DNA of 64,000 bases from Paenibacillus tyrphae (GTDB taxonomy: Bacteria > Bacillota > Bacilli > Paenibacillales > NBRC-103111). This document shows positions 35,089-44,399 of the stretch, one piece after another. Below the pieces are notes generated by a model. It had not been told where the DNA came from. It worked only from the letters and a program-made list of their open reading frames with translations, and did no database searches. Made by a program: the position numbers and the translations under genes. The stretch lies in contig NZ_JNVM01000021.1 in NCBI RefSeq assembly GCF_000722545.1, positions 12,174-76,173 on the forward strand. Reading direction: 5' to 3'. The stretch's first letter is position 1, and every line of letters begins with the position of its first letter.

Positions 35089-36376
35089 AAAATTCGACGT
35101 CATCGTGGTCGGCGCAGGTCCGGCCGGGACTTCGTGCGCCTATACGTTAGCCAAGGCCGGTGTAAACGTTCTGCTCATCGAAAGGGGAGAGTACCCCGGC
35201 TCGAAAAACGTCATGGGCGGCGTCCTGTACCGGAAAACGATGGAAGACATCGTTCCGGGATTTTACAAGGATGCGCCGGTGGAGCGGCCGATCGTCGAGC
35301 AGCGGTTCATGATGCTGGATAAAGAATCGGCGGTTACCTTCAGCTACAAGGGGATGGAGTGGGGGCAGGAGCCGTACAACAATTTCACCGTGCTGCGGGC
35401 CAAGTTCGATCAATGGTTCGCGGAGAAAGCGGTGCAGCAGGGCGCGCTGCTGGTCAACGAGACGGTCGTGCTCGAATGCATCACCCAAGACGGGCGCGTC
35501 GTCGGCGTTCGTACCGACCGCCCGGATGGGGACCTGTATGCCGACGTCGTGGTGCTCGCGGATGGCGTCAATTCGCTGCTCGCCAAGTCGCTCGGCTTCC
35601 ATAAGGAATTTCGCCCGGATGAAGTGGCGCTGGCGGTCATGGAAGTGCTGAAGCTGGACCGCAAAATTATTGAAGACCGGTTCAGCTTGGAAGGCGACCA
35701 AGGCTGCACGTTCGAGATTTTCGGCGATTCGACCCATGGCATTCTCGGCACGGCGTGGCTGTATACGAACAAAGACAGCTTGAACATCGGCGTTGGAGCG
35801 ATGCTGTCTGGGCTGATCAAGCGCAAGCTGAAGCCGTATGAGCTGCTGGAGTATGTCAAGACGCATCCGATCCTGCGGCCGTATATCCAGGGCAGCGAGC
35901 AGCAGGAATATTTGGCCCACTTGATCCCGGAGGGTGGCTACCGCTCCATGCCGAAGGTCGTCGGAGACGGCGTGATCGTAATCGGGGACGCGGCTCAGCT
36001 CGTCAACGCCATTCACCGCGAGGGCTCGAATATGGCGATGGCATCCGGCGTGCTGGCGGCGGAGACGATTCTGGAAGCGAAGGAAGCGGGTGATTATTCC
36101 GCCGCGCGGCTCGATAAGTATCGGGCCCGGCTGCTGGACGGCTTCGTCGGCCAAGACTTGAAGAAGTACAAGGACGCCACGCATCATTTTGAGAAATACC
36201 CGCATTACTTCGAAAAATATATCCCGCTCATGAACCGGACGGCGGGCGAGCTGTTCACCGTCGACGGGACGAGCAAGAGAGAGAAGCAGCGCAAAATCTG
36301 GCAGGGCATCGGCACCGCCGGCGAGAAGTTCAAGATCGCCCAAGATTTGTTCAAGGCATGGAGGGTGATGAAATGA
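35081..36376 (+). CDS. fixC: FixC flavoprotein (ETF:quinone oxidoreductase-like)
   Basis: The 431-residue protein has the FAD-binding GxGxxG motif (IVVGAGPAGTSCAYTLAKAG), GSKNVMGGVLY, and a GD-motif VIGDAAQLVNAIHREGSNMA. Together with FixX it passes the low-energy electrons of FixAB to quinone. It overlaps both neighbours. Confidence 0.95.
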   Translation: MAEKFDVIVVGAGPAGTSCAYTLAKAGVNVLLIERGEYPGSKNVMGGVLYRKTMEDIVPGFYKDAPVERPIVEQRFMMLDKESAVTFSYKGMEWGQEPYNNFTVLRAKFDQWFAEKAVQQGALLVNETVVLECITQDGRVVGVRTDRPDGDLYADVVVLADGVNSLLAKSLGFHKEFRPDEVALAVMEVLKLDRKIIEDRFSLEGDQGCTFEIFGDSTHGILGTAWLYTNKDSLNIGVGAMLSGLIKRKLKPYELLEYVKTHPILRPYIQGSEQQEYLAHLIPEGGYRSMPKVVGDGVIVIGDAAQLVNAIHREGSNMAMASGVLAAETILEAKEAGDYSAARLDKYRARLLDGFVGQDLKKYKDATHHFEKYPHYFEKYIPLMNRTAGELFTVDGTSKREKQRKIWQGIGTAGEKFKIAQDLFKAWRVMK

Positions 36377-36675
36377 GCGACCAGCCCAAGGGAAAAGGGC
36401 AGACCATCGAAGAGAAGCAGTACTTGATCCGGTTCAAGGCGGATACGAACTCCCATCTCCACGTGCTCGACTACGATATCTGCGCGACGAAGTGCCCCGA
36501 CAAGATTTGTACGATTTTTTGCCCGGCCGAAGTGTACAAATGGGAAGAGATCCGGATGCATGTCGGATACGAGGGCTGTCACGAGTGCGGAAGCTGCCGC
36601 ATCGGCTGTCCGCATCAGAACATCAAGTGGGAATATCCCAAAGGCGGCCACGGGATCATCTTCCGGCTGGGGTAA
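36373..36675 (+). CDS. fixX: FixX ferredoxin-like protein
   Basis: This 100-residue protein has clusters of Cys: CATKCPDKICTIFCP and a complete CHECGSCRIGCP (C-x2-C-x2-C-x3-C) for 4Fe-4S binding. Partner of FixC. ATG overlaps the fixC stop. Confidence 0.94.
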   Translation: MSDQPKGKGQTIEEKQYLIRFKADTNSHLHVLDYDICATKCPDKICTIFCPAEVYKWEEIRMHVGYEGCHECGSCRIGCPHQNIKWEYPKGGHGIIFRLG

Positions 36676-36681
36676 CTGCAC

Positions 36682-36831
36682 ATGTTTGCGGTGGGGGACT
36701 GCGTCATCTTTATCCCGGATGGGGCGAGGGGAACGGTGATCGCCGTCAACGGGTCGTTCTGTCACATCGTTTGGGAGGATTGGTTCACGAGCTGGGAGAA
36801 AGCCGAGGAGCTGCGGAAAGAAGAAGAATGA
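36682..36831 (+). CDS. 49-residue protein after fixX
   Basis: The frame runs MFAVGDCVIFIPDGARGTVI... with a small beta-barrel, KOW/SH3-like pattern (GTVIAVNGSFCHIVWED) and a charged end (EELRKEEE). It lies 6 bp after fixX and before the operon terminator, so is probably co-transcribed. No strong ribosome binding site. Function unknown. Confidence 0.6.
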   Translation: MFAVGDCVIFIPDGARGTVIAVNGSFCHIVWEDWFTSWEKAEELRKEEE

Positions 36832-36861
36832 AGCATCAGATATGGGTCGATCTACGGAGGA

Positions 36862-36888
36862 AGAGAAGGAGCTTTCCTTCTCTTTTTT
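36862..36888. terminator. terminator of fix operon, also usable by the converging gene
   Basis: AGAGAAGGA pairs perfectly with TCCTTCTCT, followed by TTTTT. Confidence 0.9.
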
Positions 36889-37402
36889 ACTTGGGCAGCG
36901 TTTTATAAATGATATTCCCGTCTTTATTTTTGGCTTGAATATCAATCGGTTCTCTAATATCCTCCGACAAACTGTAGAACATTTTCTCATGATTATATTG
37001 TATTATTTTTAGGTCTTGTGATTTAGTTCCATTTACCTTAAGAGATTCGATCGCATCGTTCAATCTCCCAGATAATAGAAAATAATTTAACTGCGGGTTC
37101 TTAGAAATTTGCCAATCAACAATCTTTTCATTCAAGGGTGCATTTACAAACGATGTGGAAGTAAGAACTTTATTGTTCTTTAGTAGAAAAATGTGAGTTT
37201 TTTGCATTTTATCAGTACAGACAACAACTTCAAATTTATCTTCCGGATATGTCTGAAGAGAGTCTTTGTCAAAGGTTACGTTAGTGTTAACATAGGCGGC
37301 AATAATATCGAATTTATCGTTCTGGTTGAAATTTAAATACAGTATGGTAACGATGCCCACGAATAGTAAGCCCCAAATAATCCAAGCTTTTCTTTTATTC
37401 AT
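36887..37402 (-). CDS. hypothetical membrane-anchored protein
   Basis: This 171-residue, AT-rich protein has one N-terminal TM (AWIIWGLLFVGIVTILYLNF) and a soluble outer domain with no recognised family. ATG follows AGGAGGGC. The gene overlaps the fix terminator at its end. The composition suggests later acquisition. Confidence 0.6.
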   Translation of the reverse strand: MNKRKAWIIWGLLFVGIVTILYLNFNQNDKFDIIAAYVNTNVTFDKDSLQTYPEDKFEVVVCTDKMQKTHIFLLKNNKVLTSTSFVNAPLNEKIVDWQISKNPQLNYFLLSGRLNDAIESLKVNGTKSQDLKIIQYNHEKMFYSLSEDIREPIDIQAKNKDGNIIYKTLPK

Positions 37403-37500
37403 GTGCCCTCCTAAAAGATCGTTCGAACCAGAGCAGTCTTTTGTTTGCTTTAGTTACCTAGACACTTTTATTTACGGTCCCCGGTTACAACCTGAAGGCC

Positions 37501-38133
37501 TTACTGGGGATCGCCGTCCTTCAGAATAGCTTTGTCGAACAGGCTTATCAGTTCGGCGCTGTAGGACTCCAAGTTGATTTTACCGGAAATGCCTGAAGTC
37601 ATCGTATATTCCCCGATCGCTCCCCGGATCGCGGTTGCCATGACTTGAACGTTGAACTCGCGGAATTCACCCTTCATTTGCCCGTCAAGCAATAGCTGTT
37701 GAAGCTCGAGGACAAGCGGCTCCTCTTCGTCGTCGCCCAGCTTGTAATATGGAACGTTATCCGGCGTCCGGGCATGAAAAACAATCTCGATTAACGCCGT
37801 GTTGTGCTTGGGACGGGTGCCCTGGTAACCGAGGCTGGCTGCGATGTAGGCGTGCAGCTTTTCCCGGGGAGTTGCCGCAGCCCGTGTTTTTGTCAATACG
37901 TAGGAGGCGGTGTCGGCGACCAGCATCATCAGCATCTGGTCCATCAGATCGGTTTTGTCCTTAAAATGGTAAGAGATTAAAGCGGTGCTGATTCCGGCTC
38001 GTTTGGCGATCTGAGCGAGACTCGCATGAACATATCCGATTTCGTCCAGTGTCGAGATGGCCGCTTCGATGATCTGCGCACGTCTGGCCTCGGCAATGAA
38101 CGTTTGCTTTTCGTCCGCTTTTTTATCACTCAT
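37501..38133 (-). CDS. TetR-family transcriptional regulator
   Basis: The 210-residue protein has the N-terminal HTH AQIIEAAISTLDEIGYVHAS, then IAKRAGISTALISYHFKDKTDL, a textbook TetR DNA-binding region. The C-terminal ligand domain is of the TetR_C type. It sits 193 bp behind a membrane-protein gene on the same strand. The promoter of that gene carries tandem TTTGATCAAA palindromes, a likely operator. Confidence 0.92.
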   Translation of the reverse strand: MSDKKADEKQTFIAEARRAQIIEAAISTLDEIGYVHASLAQIAKRAGISTALISYHFKDKTDLMDQMLMMLVADTASYVLTKTRAAATPREKLHAYIAASLGYQGTRPKHNTALIEIVFHARTPDNVPYYKLGDDEEEPLVLELQQLLLDGQMKGEFREFNVQVMATAIRGAIGEYTMTSGISGKINLESYSAELISLFDKAILKDGDPQ

Positions 38134-38326
38134 TGGTTTTCTCCTTCGGTGGTTTTACGAATTTACCGGCTCCGGATGCCGGCAAGCGCCATCAGAGGGA
38201 CTGTAACCAATCATACCAGCGAAGCCTGACATCGTCCAATGCATCGTTGCGGTAAAGCCGGCCTTGCTCGAAAGATGACGGCGTCTTCTGCCGCACGGAT
38301 CGGCATGACTATGCTCATACGCTTTC

Positions 38327-39334
38327 CTACGACTCGATTCTACGCGTTTTGCGAGCAGCCAACATCAGCAATACGATCGCGCCCAAGGAAAAAATGATGT
38401 TGCCGATCCGGTCGATCGGACCCGTGTTGCCGACGAAGGTCGCACATACGAACCCGCCCCAGACGTAGGTGAGCAGCGTACCGCCGGTCAGGGCGAACCG
38501 ATGGCGCGCTCCCCAACCCGCTTGGCCGGACCATAGCGTAACGGCAACCGCCATTGCGGCGATGAGCCCTGTCTTCACCGCGACGTGCTGCCAATTCCCG
38601 CCGAGGAGGAAGAAGAGGCCGGACGCGATGAACGCAGCCACGCCGACCAGCCACGGATTCGGAGCCGGGCGGTCGGATGTCCTGCGCGGCAGCCGCCGGA
38701 CGGCAAAGGCGGCCCCGACCAAGCCGAGCACTACGGCAATCGAGACGGCAAACTGCGGCATGGATGGGAGAAAGCGCTGCGAGTTCACCGCCCACAGGAA
38801 GACGATCGCACCGCCCAAAAGGTACAGCACGCCGGTAACCGTCAGGCCGATTCGACCCAGCCAGGGCGTCTTCCTCCGGTCGGGCACGAGCATCTCGACG
38901 ATGGCGATCGGCACGCTAATACTCCAAACCGCATGTCCTACGCAGAAGGCTAAGGCATTCGAAACGCTGATACCAAGAGCGGGAACGTACGTAGCGTCCC
39001 CGAAGTCGTAACCCTCGAACGACGCATTGAAAAGCGAGTGGTCGAACAGCGCCGGCTCGGCCACGCCGTAAGCCAACGCAAGCAGCAGGATGGTCGGCCA
39101 GCCGCGCCCGGTGCGGCGCACGACCTCCCGGATGAGGAGCGCGCCGCCGCCGTACATCGGAGAGAGGAGCAGCAGGGCCATGGGCTCCTTGATCGAAATG
39201 CTGCCGAGCAAGTACTCCCCGACCAGCGGAGCAAGGAGGAACAGCCCGAGAGCGGGGGCGATGCGTAACCAAAAGCTTCGGCGCCGATCCACCCCGTTCT
39301 CCGGCGGTATTTTGAGTGAAAGCTCGTTTTCCAT
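38327..39334 (-). CDS. multispan membrane protein of unknown function
   Basis: This 335-residue protein has about nine or ten hydrophobic segments and a short soluble N-terminus. Family not recognised. ATG is preceded by AGGAGGAATCCC. High GC compared with its neighbour at 36887. Probably regulated by the TetR protein through the operator at 39361-39396; it may be a transporter or sensor, but no motif supports a substrate. Confidence 0.65.
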   Translation of the reverse strand: MENELSLKIPPENGVDRRRSFWLRIAPALGLFLLAPLVGEYLLGSISIKEPMALLLLSPMYGGGALLIREVVRRTGRGWPTILLLALAYGVAEPALFDHSLFNASFEGYDFGDATYVPALGISVSNALAFCVGHAVWSISVPIAIVEMLVPDRRKTPWLGRIGLTVTGVLYLLGGAIVFLWAVNSQRFLPSMPQFAVSIAVVLGLVGAAFAVRRLPRRTSDRPAPNPWLVGVAAFIASGLFFLLGGNWQHVAVKTGLIAAMAVAVTLWSGQAGWGARHRFALTGGTLLTYVWGGFVCATFVGNTGPIDRIGNIIFSLGAIVLLMLAARKTRRIES

Positions 39335-39360
39335 TGGGATTCCTCCTTATATTGAATGAC

Positions 39361-39396
39361 TGATTGTTTGATCAAAAATATGATTGTTTGATCAAA
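39361..39396 (-). promoter_or_regulatory. tandem palindromic operator, probable TetR site
   Basis: TGATTGTTTGATCAAA occurs at 39361-39376 and 39381-39396, each with the perfect palindrome TTTGATCAAA. The 20-bp period puts both on one DNA face. Located about 30-60 bp upstream of the membrane-protein start. Confidence 0.7.
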
Positions 39397-39726
39397 TTAT
39401 AGCTTTCGGGTGAAATCATGTCAAATGGCGAAGCGAAAAAGCCGTGAAGATGGACTCCATGCTGTCGAACGGGGGAGGCAGGTAAAGTTGAAAATGAAAA
39501 TAGGCTGTAACCCCATGAAAAAAGAGAAGGAGCGTCGCGCATCCTTCTCTTTTTTTGCACAATTTTATCCCCTAAAAAATGGAATGTATCCCTTACTGCC
39601 CTGCCGAAGCCATGGTTAAATGAGAGTACGAGCCCAGTTCGAAAGGGGGTGAACCTGCCGCAGTCGTCGTCGTTTGATGGAGGATGTTCCGGTAGTTTTT
39701 ATCCATATTTCAGGAGGGATTGATGA
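39397..39726. other. intergenic region upstream of chitinase gene
   Basis: It contains a strong hairpin at 39519-39550 (AAAAAGAGAAGGA against TCCTTCTCTTTTTTT), a bidirectional terminator without an obvious gene to terminate. The chitinase leader follows. A small plus frame at 39410-39619 shows no coding character. Confidence 0.5.
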
Positions 39727-41535
39727 ATGAGCTTTGCGCAAATCGCGCTTCGGCGCACGTTTAGGAAAGCGTTTTCGTTGACCATAATCGCTGTGCTCCT
39801 GCTTAGTCTGATTCCGGCGATGGCGCTCGGCGCGGCCGAGTGGCAGCCGAACACCGCCTACAAAGCGGGCGACGTAGTTACCTACTCAGGACAGACGTAC
39901 ACCTGCTTGCAACCGCATACATCACTGACCGGCTGGGAGCCGCCGAACGTCCCGGCCTTGTGGAAGGCCGGCGGCAGCGGCGGAACGGATACGCAGCCGC
40001 CGACCGCTCCGTCCGGCTTGAAGGCGACCGGCAAAACGTCCAACAGCGTGACCCTCGCGTGGAATGCTTCGACGGATAACGTAGGCGTCACCGGCTACGA
40101 CGTGTACAACGGGTCTGCGGTCGCGGCGAGCGTGACGGGAACGACCGCCACGATTGGCGGGCTGTCGGCGAACACGGCGTATACGTTTACGGTGAAAGCG
40201 AAGGACGCAGCAGGCAACGTGTCTGCTGCAAGCCAAGCGGTCACTGTGACGACGGACCCGGCGTCCGGCGATACGCAGCCGCCGACGGCACCGACGAATC
40301 TAACCGTTACCGGGAAAACGTCGTCCAGCATCTCGCTGTCCTGGACGGCTTCCACGGATAACGTGGGCGTCACCGGTTATACGGTGGAGTACGGCTCCGG
40401 CAGCCTGAGCGTCGCGGGTACTACGGCGACGGTAGCCGGGCTTGCTGCCGATACGACGTATACGTTTACCGTGAAGGCGAAGGACGCAGCCGGCAACGTC
40501 TCGGCCGGAGCGAGCGTGCAAGGGAAGACCGAACCGGCGCCGTCCGGAGGCGGGGGCAAGATCGTCGTTGGCTACTGGCACAACTTCGATAACGGTTCCT
40601 CGGTGCTCAAGCTGCGGGACGTCTCGAATAAATACGACGTGATCAACGTCGCTTTTGCCGAGCCGGTTTCTCCGGGCAGCGGTACGATTGCCTTTACGCC
40701 ATTCAATGCGACGGTGGACGAATTCAAAGCGGATGTCGCGTATTTGAAGAGCCAAGGTAAAAAGGTGCTGATCTCCCTGGGCGGCGCCAATGGCACGGTT
40801 ACGCTGACCGATGCGACGAAGAAGCAGCAATTTATCAGCACGATGACTTCGATTATCCAGACGTACGGTTTCGACGGGATCGATATCGACCTGGAAGGCA
40901 GCTCGGTCGCGCTGAACGGCAGCGATACGGACTTCAAAAACCCGACCACGCCGGGAATCGTGAACCTGATCGACGCGGTCCGCACGCTCAGCGGCACGTT
41001 CGGCAGCGGCTTCGTGCTGACGATGGCGCCGGAGACGGCGTACGTGCAAGGCGGGATGGGCGCTTACGGCGGTCCTTGGGGCGCGTATCTGCCGATCATC
41101 CATGCGCTGCGCGACAAGCTGACGTATATTCATGTTCAGCATTACAACAGCGGCTCGATGACGGGGCTTGACGGCCGCTCTTACGCTCAAGGCACGGCCG
41201 ACTTCCACGTCGCCATGGCCGAGATGCTGCTGAAGGGCTTCCCTGTCAATAACAATGCGAACAACGTATTCCCGGCCCTGCGTCCGGAGCAGGTCGCCAT
41301 CGGCGTACCTGCGGTGCCGAGCGCGGCGGGAGGCGGATATACATCGGCGGCCGAGGTGCAGAGGGCGATCACGTATCTCGTCAAGGGCACGTCGTTCGGC
41401 GGCAGCTACAAGCTGCAAAACCCGGCCGGCTATCCCGGCTTCAAAGGACTGATGACTTGGTCCATCAACTGGGATGCGGCAAGCGGCTACGGCTTTGTCA
41501 ACAGCCACCGTCCTTTCTTGGACGGCTTGAAATAA
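39727..41535 (+). CDS. secreted GH18 chitinase with CBM and two FnIII domains
   Basis: The protein has 602 residues: a signal peptide of about 38 residues (ending ALGA), then a chitin-binding type-3 domain (WQPNTAYKAGDVVTYSGQTY, then WEPPNVPALWKAG). Two fibronectin-III repeats (~95-180 and ~185-270) with near-identical DNVGVTGY turns follow. The GH18 domain from ~280 has the catalytic FDGIDIDLEG (DxxDxDxE) near 385-392. It hydrolyses chitin outside the cell. ATG is preceded by CAGGAGGGATTG. Followed by a strong terminator. Confidence 0.95.
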   Translation: MSFAQIALRRTFRKAFSLTIIAVLLLSLIPAMALGAAEWQPNTAYKAGDVVTYSGQTYTCLQPHTSLTGWEPPNVPALWKAGGSGGTDTQPPTAPSGLKATGKTSNSVTLAWNASTDNVGVTGYDVYNGSAVAASVTGTTATIGGLSANTAYTFTVKAKDAAGNVSAASQAVTVTTDPASGDTQPPTAPTNLTVTGKTSSSISLSWTASTDNVGVTGYTVEYGSGSLSVAGTTATVAGLAADTTYTFTVKAKDAAGNVSAGASVQGKTEPAPSGGGGKIVVGYWHNFDNGSSVLKLRDVSNKYDVINVAFAEPVSPGSGTIAFTPFNATVDEFKADVAYLKSQGKKVLISLGGANGTVTLTDATKKQQFISTMTSIIQTYGFDGIDIDLEGSSVALNGSDTDFKNPTTPGIVNLIDAVRTLSGTFGSGFVLTMAPETAYVQGGMGAYGGPWGAYLPIIHALRDKLTYIHVQHYNSGSMTGLDGRSYAQGTADFHVAMAEMLLKGFPVNNNANNVFPALRPEQVAIGVPAVPSAAGGGYTSAAEVQRAITYLVKGTSFGGSYKLQNPAGYPGFKGLMTWSINWDAASGYGFVNSHRPFLDGLK

Positions 41536-41547
41536 CGTAACTTAAAA

Positions 41548-41597
41548 AAGCCTCCGGCTCCTATGGACTCAGCATCCATAGGCTCGCCGGAGGCTTT
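41548..41597. terminator. bidirectional terminator after the chitinase gene
   Basis: AAAGCCTCCGGC pairs with GCCGGAGGCTTT, with inner arms CCTATGGA/TCCATAGG. A and T tracts at both sides serve the converging helicase gene. Confidence 0.9.
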
Positions 41598-41611
41598 ATT
41601 CGTGCGACCGA

Positions 41612-43960
41612 TCAATGACCGGCGGTATAAGTGTCGGGGGAAGCGCCGTCCAGAAACGGGCTCCGACGGCCGATATGGTACACGTACAGCTCGTGCATCG
41701 CCCGCGTGCAGGCCGTGTAGAACAGCTTGCGCTCGGCTTCCCGGCCGTATTGCTCCATCGAGGCGTTGTAGATGACGACCGCGTCGAACTCGACGCCCTT
41801 GGCCAAGTACGACGGGATCACCAGCACGCCGGGCTCGAAGGAGGCTGTCTCCGTCCCGACGAGGCGAAGCGGGACCCCTGCGGCTTGCAGCGCATCGTAA
41901 GCTTCCCGGCTCTCCGCCGCCGTCTTGCAGATGACGCCGATCGTCTTGTGGCCGTCCGCCAGCAGGACCTGGATGCGCCCGGCGACCTTGGTGCCCAGAT
42001 CGGCCCGATCCGCCGCTTCCGTGACGACCGGCAGGCTGCCGCCGCGGTTGAACGGCTCGATAGCCGTGCCGTCCGCCAGCAGGCCGCGGGTGAATTCGAC
42101 GATCTCCCGCGTCGAGCGGTAGCTTCGCGTCAGCACGTTCGTCTCCGTATGCTCCGGTCCGTATAGCGAGGTCAGCGGCGCGAAGCCGTCCGTATTGGCG
42201 GAGGCGTGCGCGTAGATGGCTTGGTTCCAGTCGCCGAGCACGGTCATTTTGCTGCGCGGGAACAGCCGCCGGATGAATGCGAATTGGAACGGCGTGTAGT
42301 CCTGTCCTTCGTCGATGAAGACGTGGCGGACCGTGTTGTTCGTCTGGAAGCCCTCGATCCGCTCTTTCAAGTACAAGTACGGCGCCCCGTCCTCGCTGGC
42401 CAGCTCGCCGCGCTCCAGCTTCTCCGCCGTCTGCTTGCATATATCCTCCCAATGCGGCGGCAGGCCGTCTTCGGGCGCGAGGTCCGCGAAGCGTCCCGGC
42501 TCGGCGAACAGCTGCCGGTACACGGCGGGGATGTCGATGAATTTGAGCCGCTTGGCGCTCACGCGGAGCGGCTTGAAATGTTCTTGGACGACCATGACGG
42601 ACAGCAGCTCCTGCTCGCGCTGGAAGTCGTTGAACGTGTCTTCGGCATACTGTTTTTTGCGCTGCAATTGATGGTAGGCTTGCAGGTACGCTTCCTTGTC
42701 GAGCAGCTCGATCTCGTCCTCGACCCACGGCTTGGATCGCTCCCGCCGCCCCAGCCGCCTCAGCTCCTTCAGCAGCCATTCGGAGGTCAGGATCATCCGG
42801 TTCGGAATCGGCAGCGCCGGATCGAGGCTGTAGAAATAGTCTGCGATCTGTCCGCCCGCGACGATAGGCTCCCCGCGGAAGCTCACGTCCTTGAATAGCA
42901 GACCTTCTCTGCCGAGCCGCTCCGCATACCGCTCCAGCATATGCATGAAGGAAGTGCCCGCTTTGAACAAAATCCCTTCGATTCGCGCGTCATAGCCGGA
43001 GTCTCCGGCCGTCGTCAGCGTGTATTCCGCTTGCTCGAACGGGTCTTCCACCCGGAACGTATCGCCGAGACGGTGCTCCAAATATTCCTGGAACGTCGTC
43101 TGCTGCATGTTTTCCTCTCCGAGCTCGGGCAGCACGGTAGAGACGTAGCTGTTGAACATCGGATTGGGCGAGAAGAGCACGATCTGCTCCGCGCTCAGCG
43201 TTTCCCGGTACCGGTACAGGAGGTACGCGACCCGCTGCAGGGCGGCCGACGTTTTGCCGCTGCCCGCCGCGCCTTGCACGATCAGCAGCCGGCTGCGCTC
43301 GTTGCGGATGATCCGGTTCTGCTCCTTCTGTATCGTGGCGACGATGCTCTTCATCTGGGCATCCGAATGCTTGCCGAGCACTTCCTGAAGCAGCTCGTCG
43401 CCGATGGTGACGCCGGTGTCGAACAAGCTGCGGATGACCGCGTCGCGAATAATATATTGCCGCTTCAGCTCCATCTCACCGGAGATGAGGCCGCCGGGTG
43501 TCTCATACTGCGCCGGCCCCGGCGGGTAGTCGTAGTAAAGGCTTGATACGGGAGCGCGCCAGTCGTAGATCAGGAACTGCTCGCCGCTCTCGTCCAGGAA
43601 CGATCCGATGCCCAAGTACACGGCTTCGGCACGCTGCTCCCCGTCTTCCAGAAAATCGATGCGCCCGAAATACGGGGTCGTCTGCAATCGTTTCAGCTTC
43701 GTCAGTTGCTTCTGGGCGTGCCGGTGGCTGTGCTCGCGGCCGGTGAGCACCTCCGCTTGCTGCTTCAAGCTTGCGTACGTTTCTGCGACTTCGTCGGGAG
43801 CGTCCAGATTGACGGTCACATCGTCCCAAAAATGCTTGCGGATATCGACGATATCCGACCTCAGCTCGCCGACCTCCCGCTGGAGGGTATCGATGCGCTT
43901 GCCGATGTCCCGGGTTACCCGTTCGACCCGCTCCTGCTCTTCCTGCCACGCTTGCTGCAT
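41612..43960 (-). CDS. helD: HelD-like UvrD/Rep-family helicase
   Basis: The ~782-residue protein begins with a long coiled-coil N-terminus (residues ~1-70), followed by an SF1 helicase core: Walker A GAAGSGKTSAALQRV, Walker B region FIDEGQDYTPFQFAF and LTRSYRSTREI. HelD binds RNA polymerase through its N-terminal arm and recycles stalled or idle enzyme. I use ATG 43960 (MQQAWQE); a GTG at 43969 is possible. The promoter region is shared with the divergent small-RNA candidate. Confidence 0.85.
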   Translation of the reverse strand: MQQAWQEEQERVERVTRDIGKRIDTLQREVGELRSDIVDIRKHFWDDVTVNLDAPDEVAETYASLKQQAEVLTGREHSHRHAQKQLTKLKRLQTTPYFGRIDFLEDGEQRAEAVYLGIGSFLDESGEQFLIYDWRAPVSSLYYDYPPGPAQYETPGGLISGEMELKRQYIIRDAVIRSLFDTGVTIGDELLQEVLGKHSDAQMKSIVATIQKEQNRIIRNERSRLLIVQGAAGSGKTSAALQRVAYLLYRYRETLSAEQIVLFSPNPMFNSYVSTVLPELGEENMQQTTFQEYLEHRLGDTFRVEDPFEQAEYTLTTAGDSGYDARIEGILFKAGTSFMHMLERYAERLGREGLLFKDVSFRGEPIVAGGQIADYFYSLDPALPIPNRMILTSEWLLKELRRLGRRERSKPWVEDEIELLDKEAYLQAYHQLQRKKQYAEDTFNDFQREQELLSVMVVQEHFKPLRVSAKRLKFIDIPAVYRQLFAEPGRFADLAPEDGLPPHWEDICKQTAEKLERGELASEDGAPYLYLKERIEGFQTNNTVRHVFIDEGQDYTPFQFAFIRRLFPRSKMTVLGDWNQAIYAHASANTDGFAPLTSLYGPEHTETNVLTRSYRSTREIVEFTRGLLADGTAIEPFNRGGSLPVVTEAADRADLGTKVAGRIQVLLADGHKTIGVICKTAAESREAYDALQAAGVPLRLVGTETASFEPGVLVIPSYLAKGVEFDAVVIYNASMEQYGREAERKLFYTACTRAMHELYVYHIGRRSPFLDGASPDTYTAGH

Positions 43961-43994
43961 GTTAACCACGTTACCGCCCCTTTTTTCAAAAGAT

Positions 43995-44024
43995 TTGACA
44001 AATCGCCGATGCATGTGTTAATAT
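43995..44024 (+). promoter_or_regulatory. sigma-A-type promoter of the candidate sRNA
   Basis: TTGACA at 43995-44000 and TAATAT at 44019-44024, with an 18-bp spacer. No long reading frame follows on this strand until 44400; a terminator comes first. Confidence 0.6.
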
Positions 44025-44030
44025 GATAGT

Positions 44031-44166
44031 GGGTAAATTTAAAGAGTGGAACCACAATATAGGTGGCGACCAATCTCCATTTTAGCATGGATCTGCATGC
44101 AATTCAATAGAAGTACATCATCGCACGCTAACAAACGGAGACGCACATGACGCCTCCGTTTTTTTG
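44031..44166 (+). ncRNA. candidate small RNA, about 135 nt
   Basis: It runs between a good promoter and an intrinsic terminator (AACGGAG at 44134-44140 with CTCCGTT at 44154-44160, then T7). The body has no good reading frame but contains paired segments such as GUGGAACCAC near 44046. It could be an independent sRNA or a terminated leader of the GGDEF-EAL gene 230 bp further on. No known family recognised; T-box and c-di-GMP-I core motifs are absent. Confidence 0.45.
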
Positions 44167-44399
44167 TTGCAGTCCCCCGCGCACCGCCAAGACGGAGAAC
44201 CAGCCCGAACAAGGCAAGCGGCGAGGTGCCGTACCTTCCGCTTTCGCTAAGCCACTTCAACGCGCCATCAGAATAAAGCGAACATGAAAGTTAGTTTCCC
44301 TATTCACTATCGCCGCTCTTGTGGCGAAGTATACTATATACATATCGTTGTACAAGGGAATCGCACATTCCTTATGTCACGTTGGAAGAGGGTGGGGGT

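Noticed and set aside
35147..36343. 398-codon open frame on the minus strand
   Set aside because: It lies opposite fixC and reflects high-GC third positions; no motif or ribosome binding site.
40300..41508. 402-codon minus-strand frame opposite the chitinase
   Set aside because: Arg/His-rich translation typical of an antisense shadow; the plus-strand GH18 gene explains the region.
41487..42779. 430-codon minus-strand frame inside the helicase gene
   Set aside because: Shadow in another frame of the HelD gene, Ala/Arg/Gly-rich without any domain.
44031..44166. T-box or c-di-GMP-I riboswitch
   Set aside because: No GGGTGGNACCGCG T-box motif and no GEMM core; kept only as an unclassified RNA candidate.
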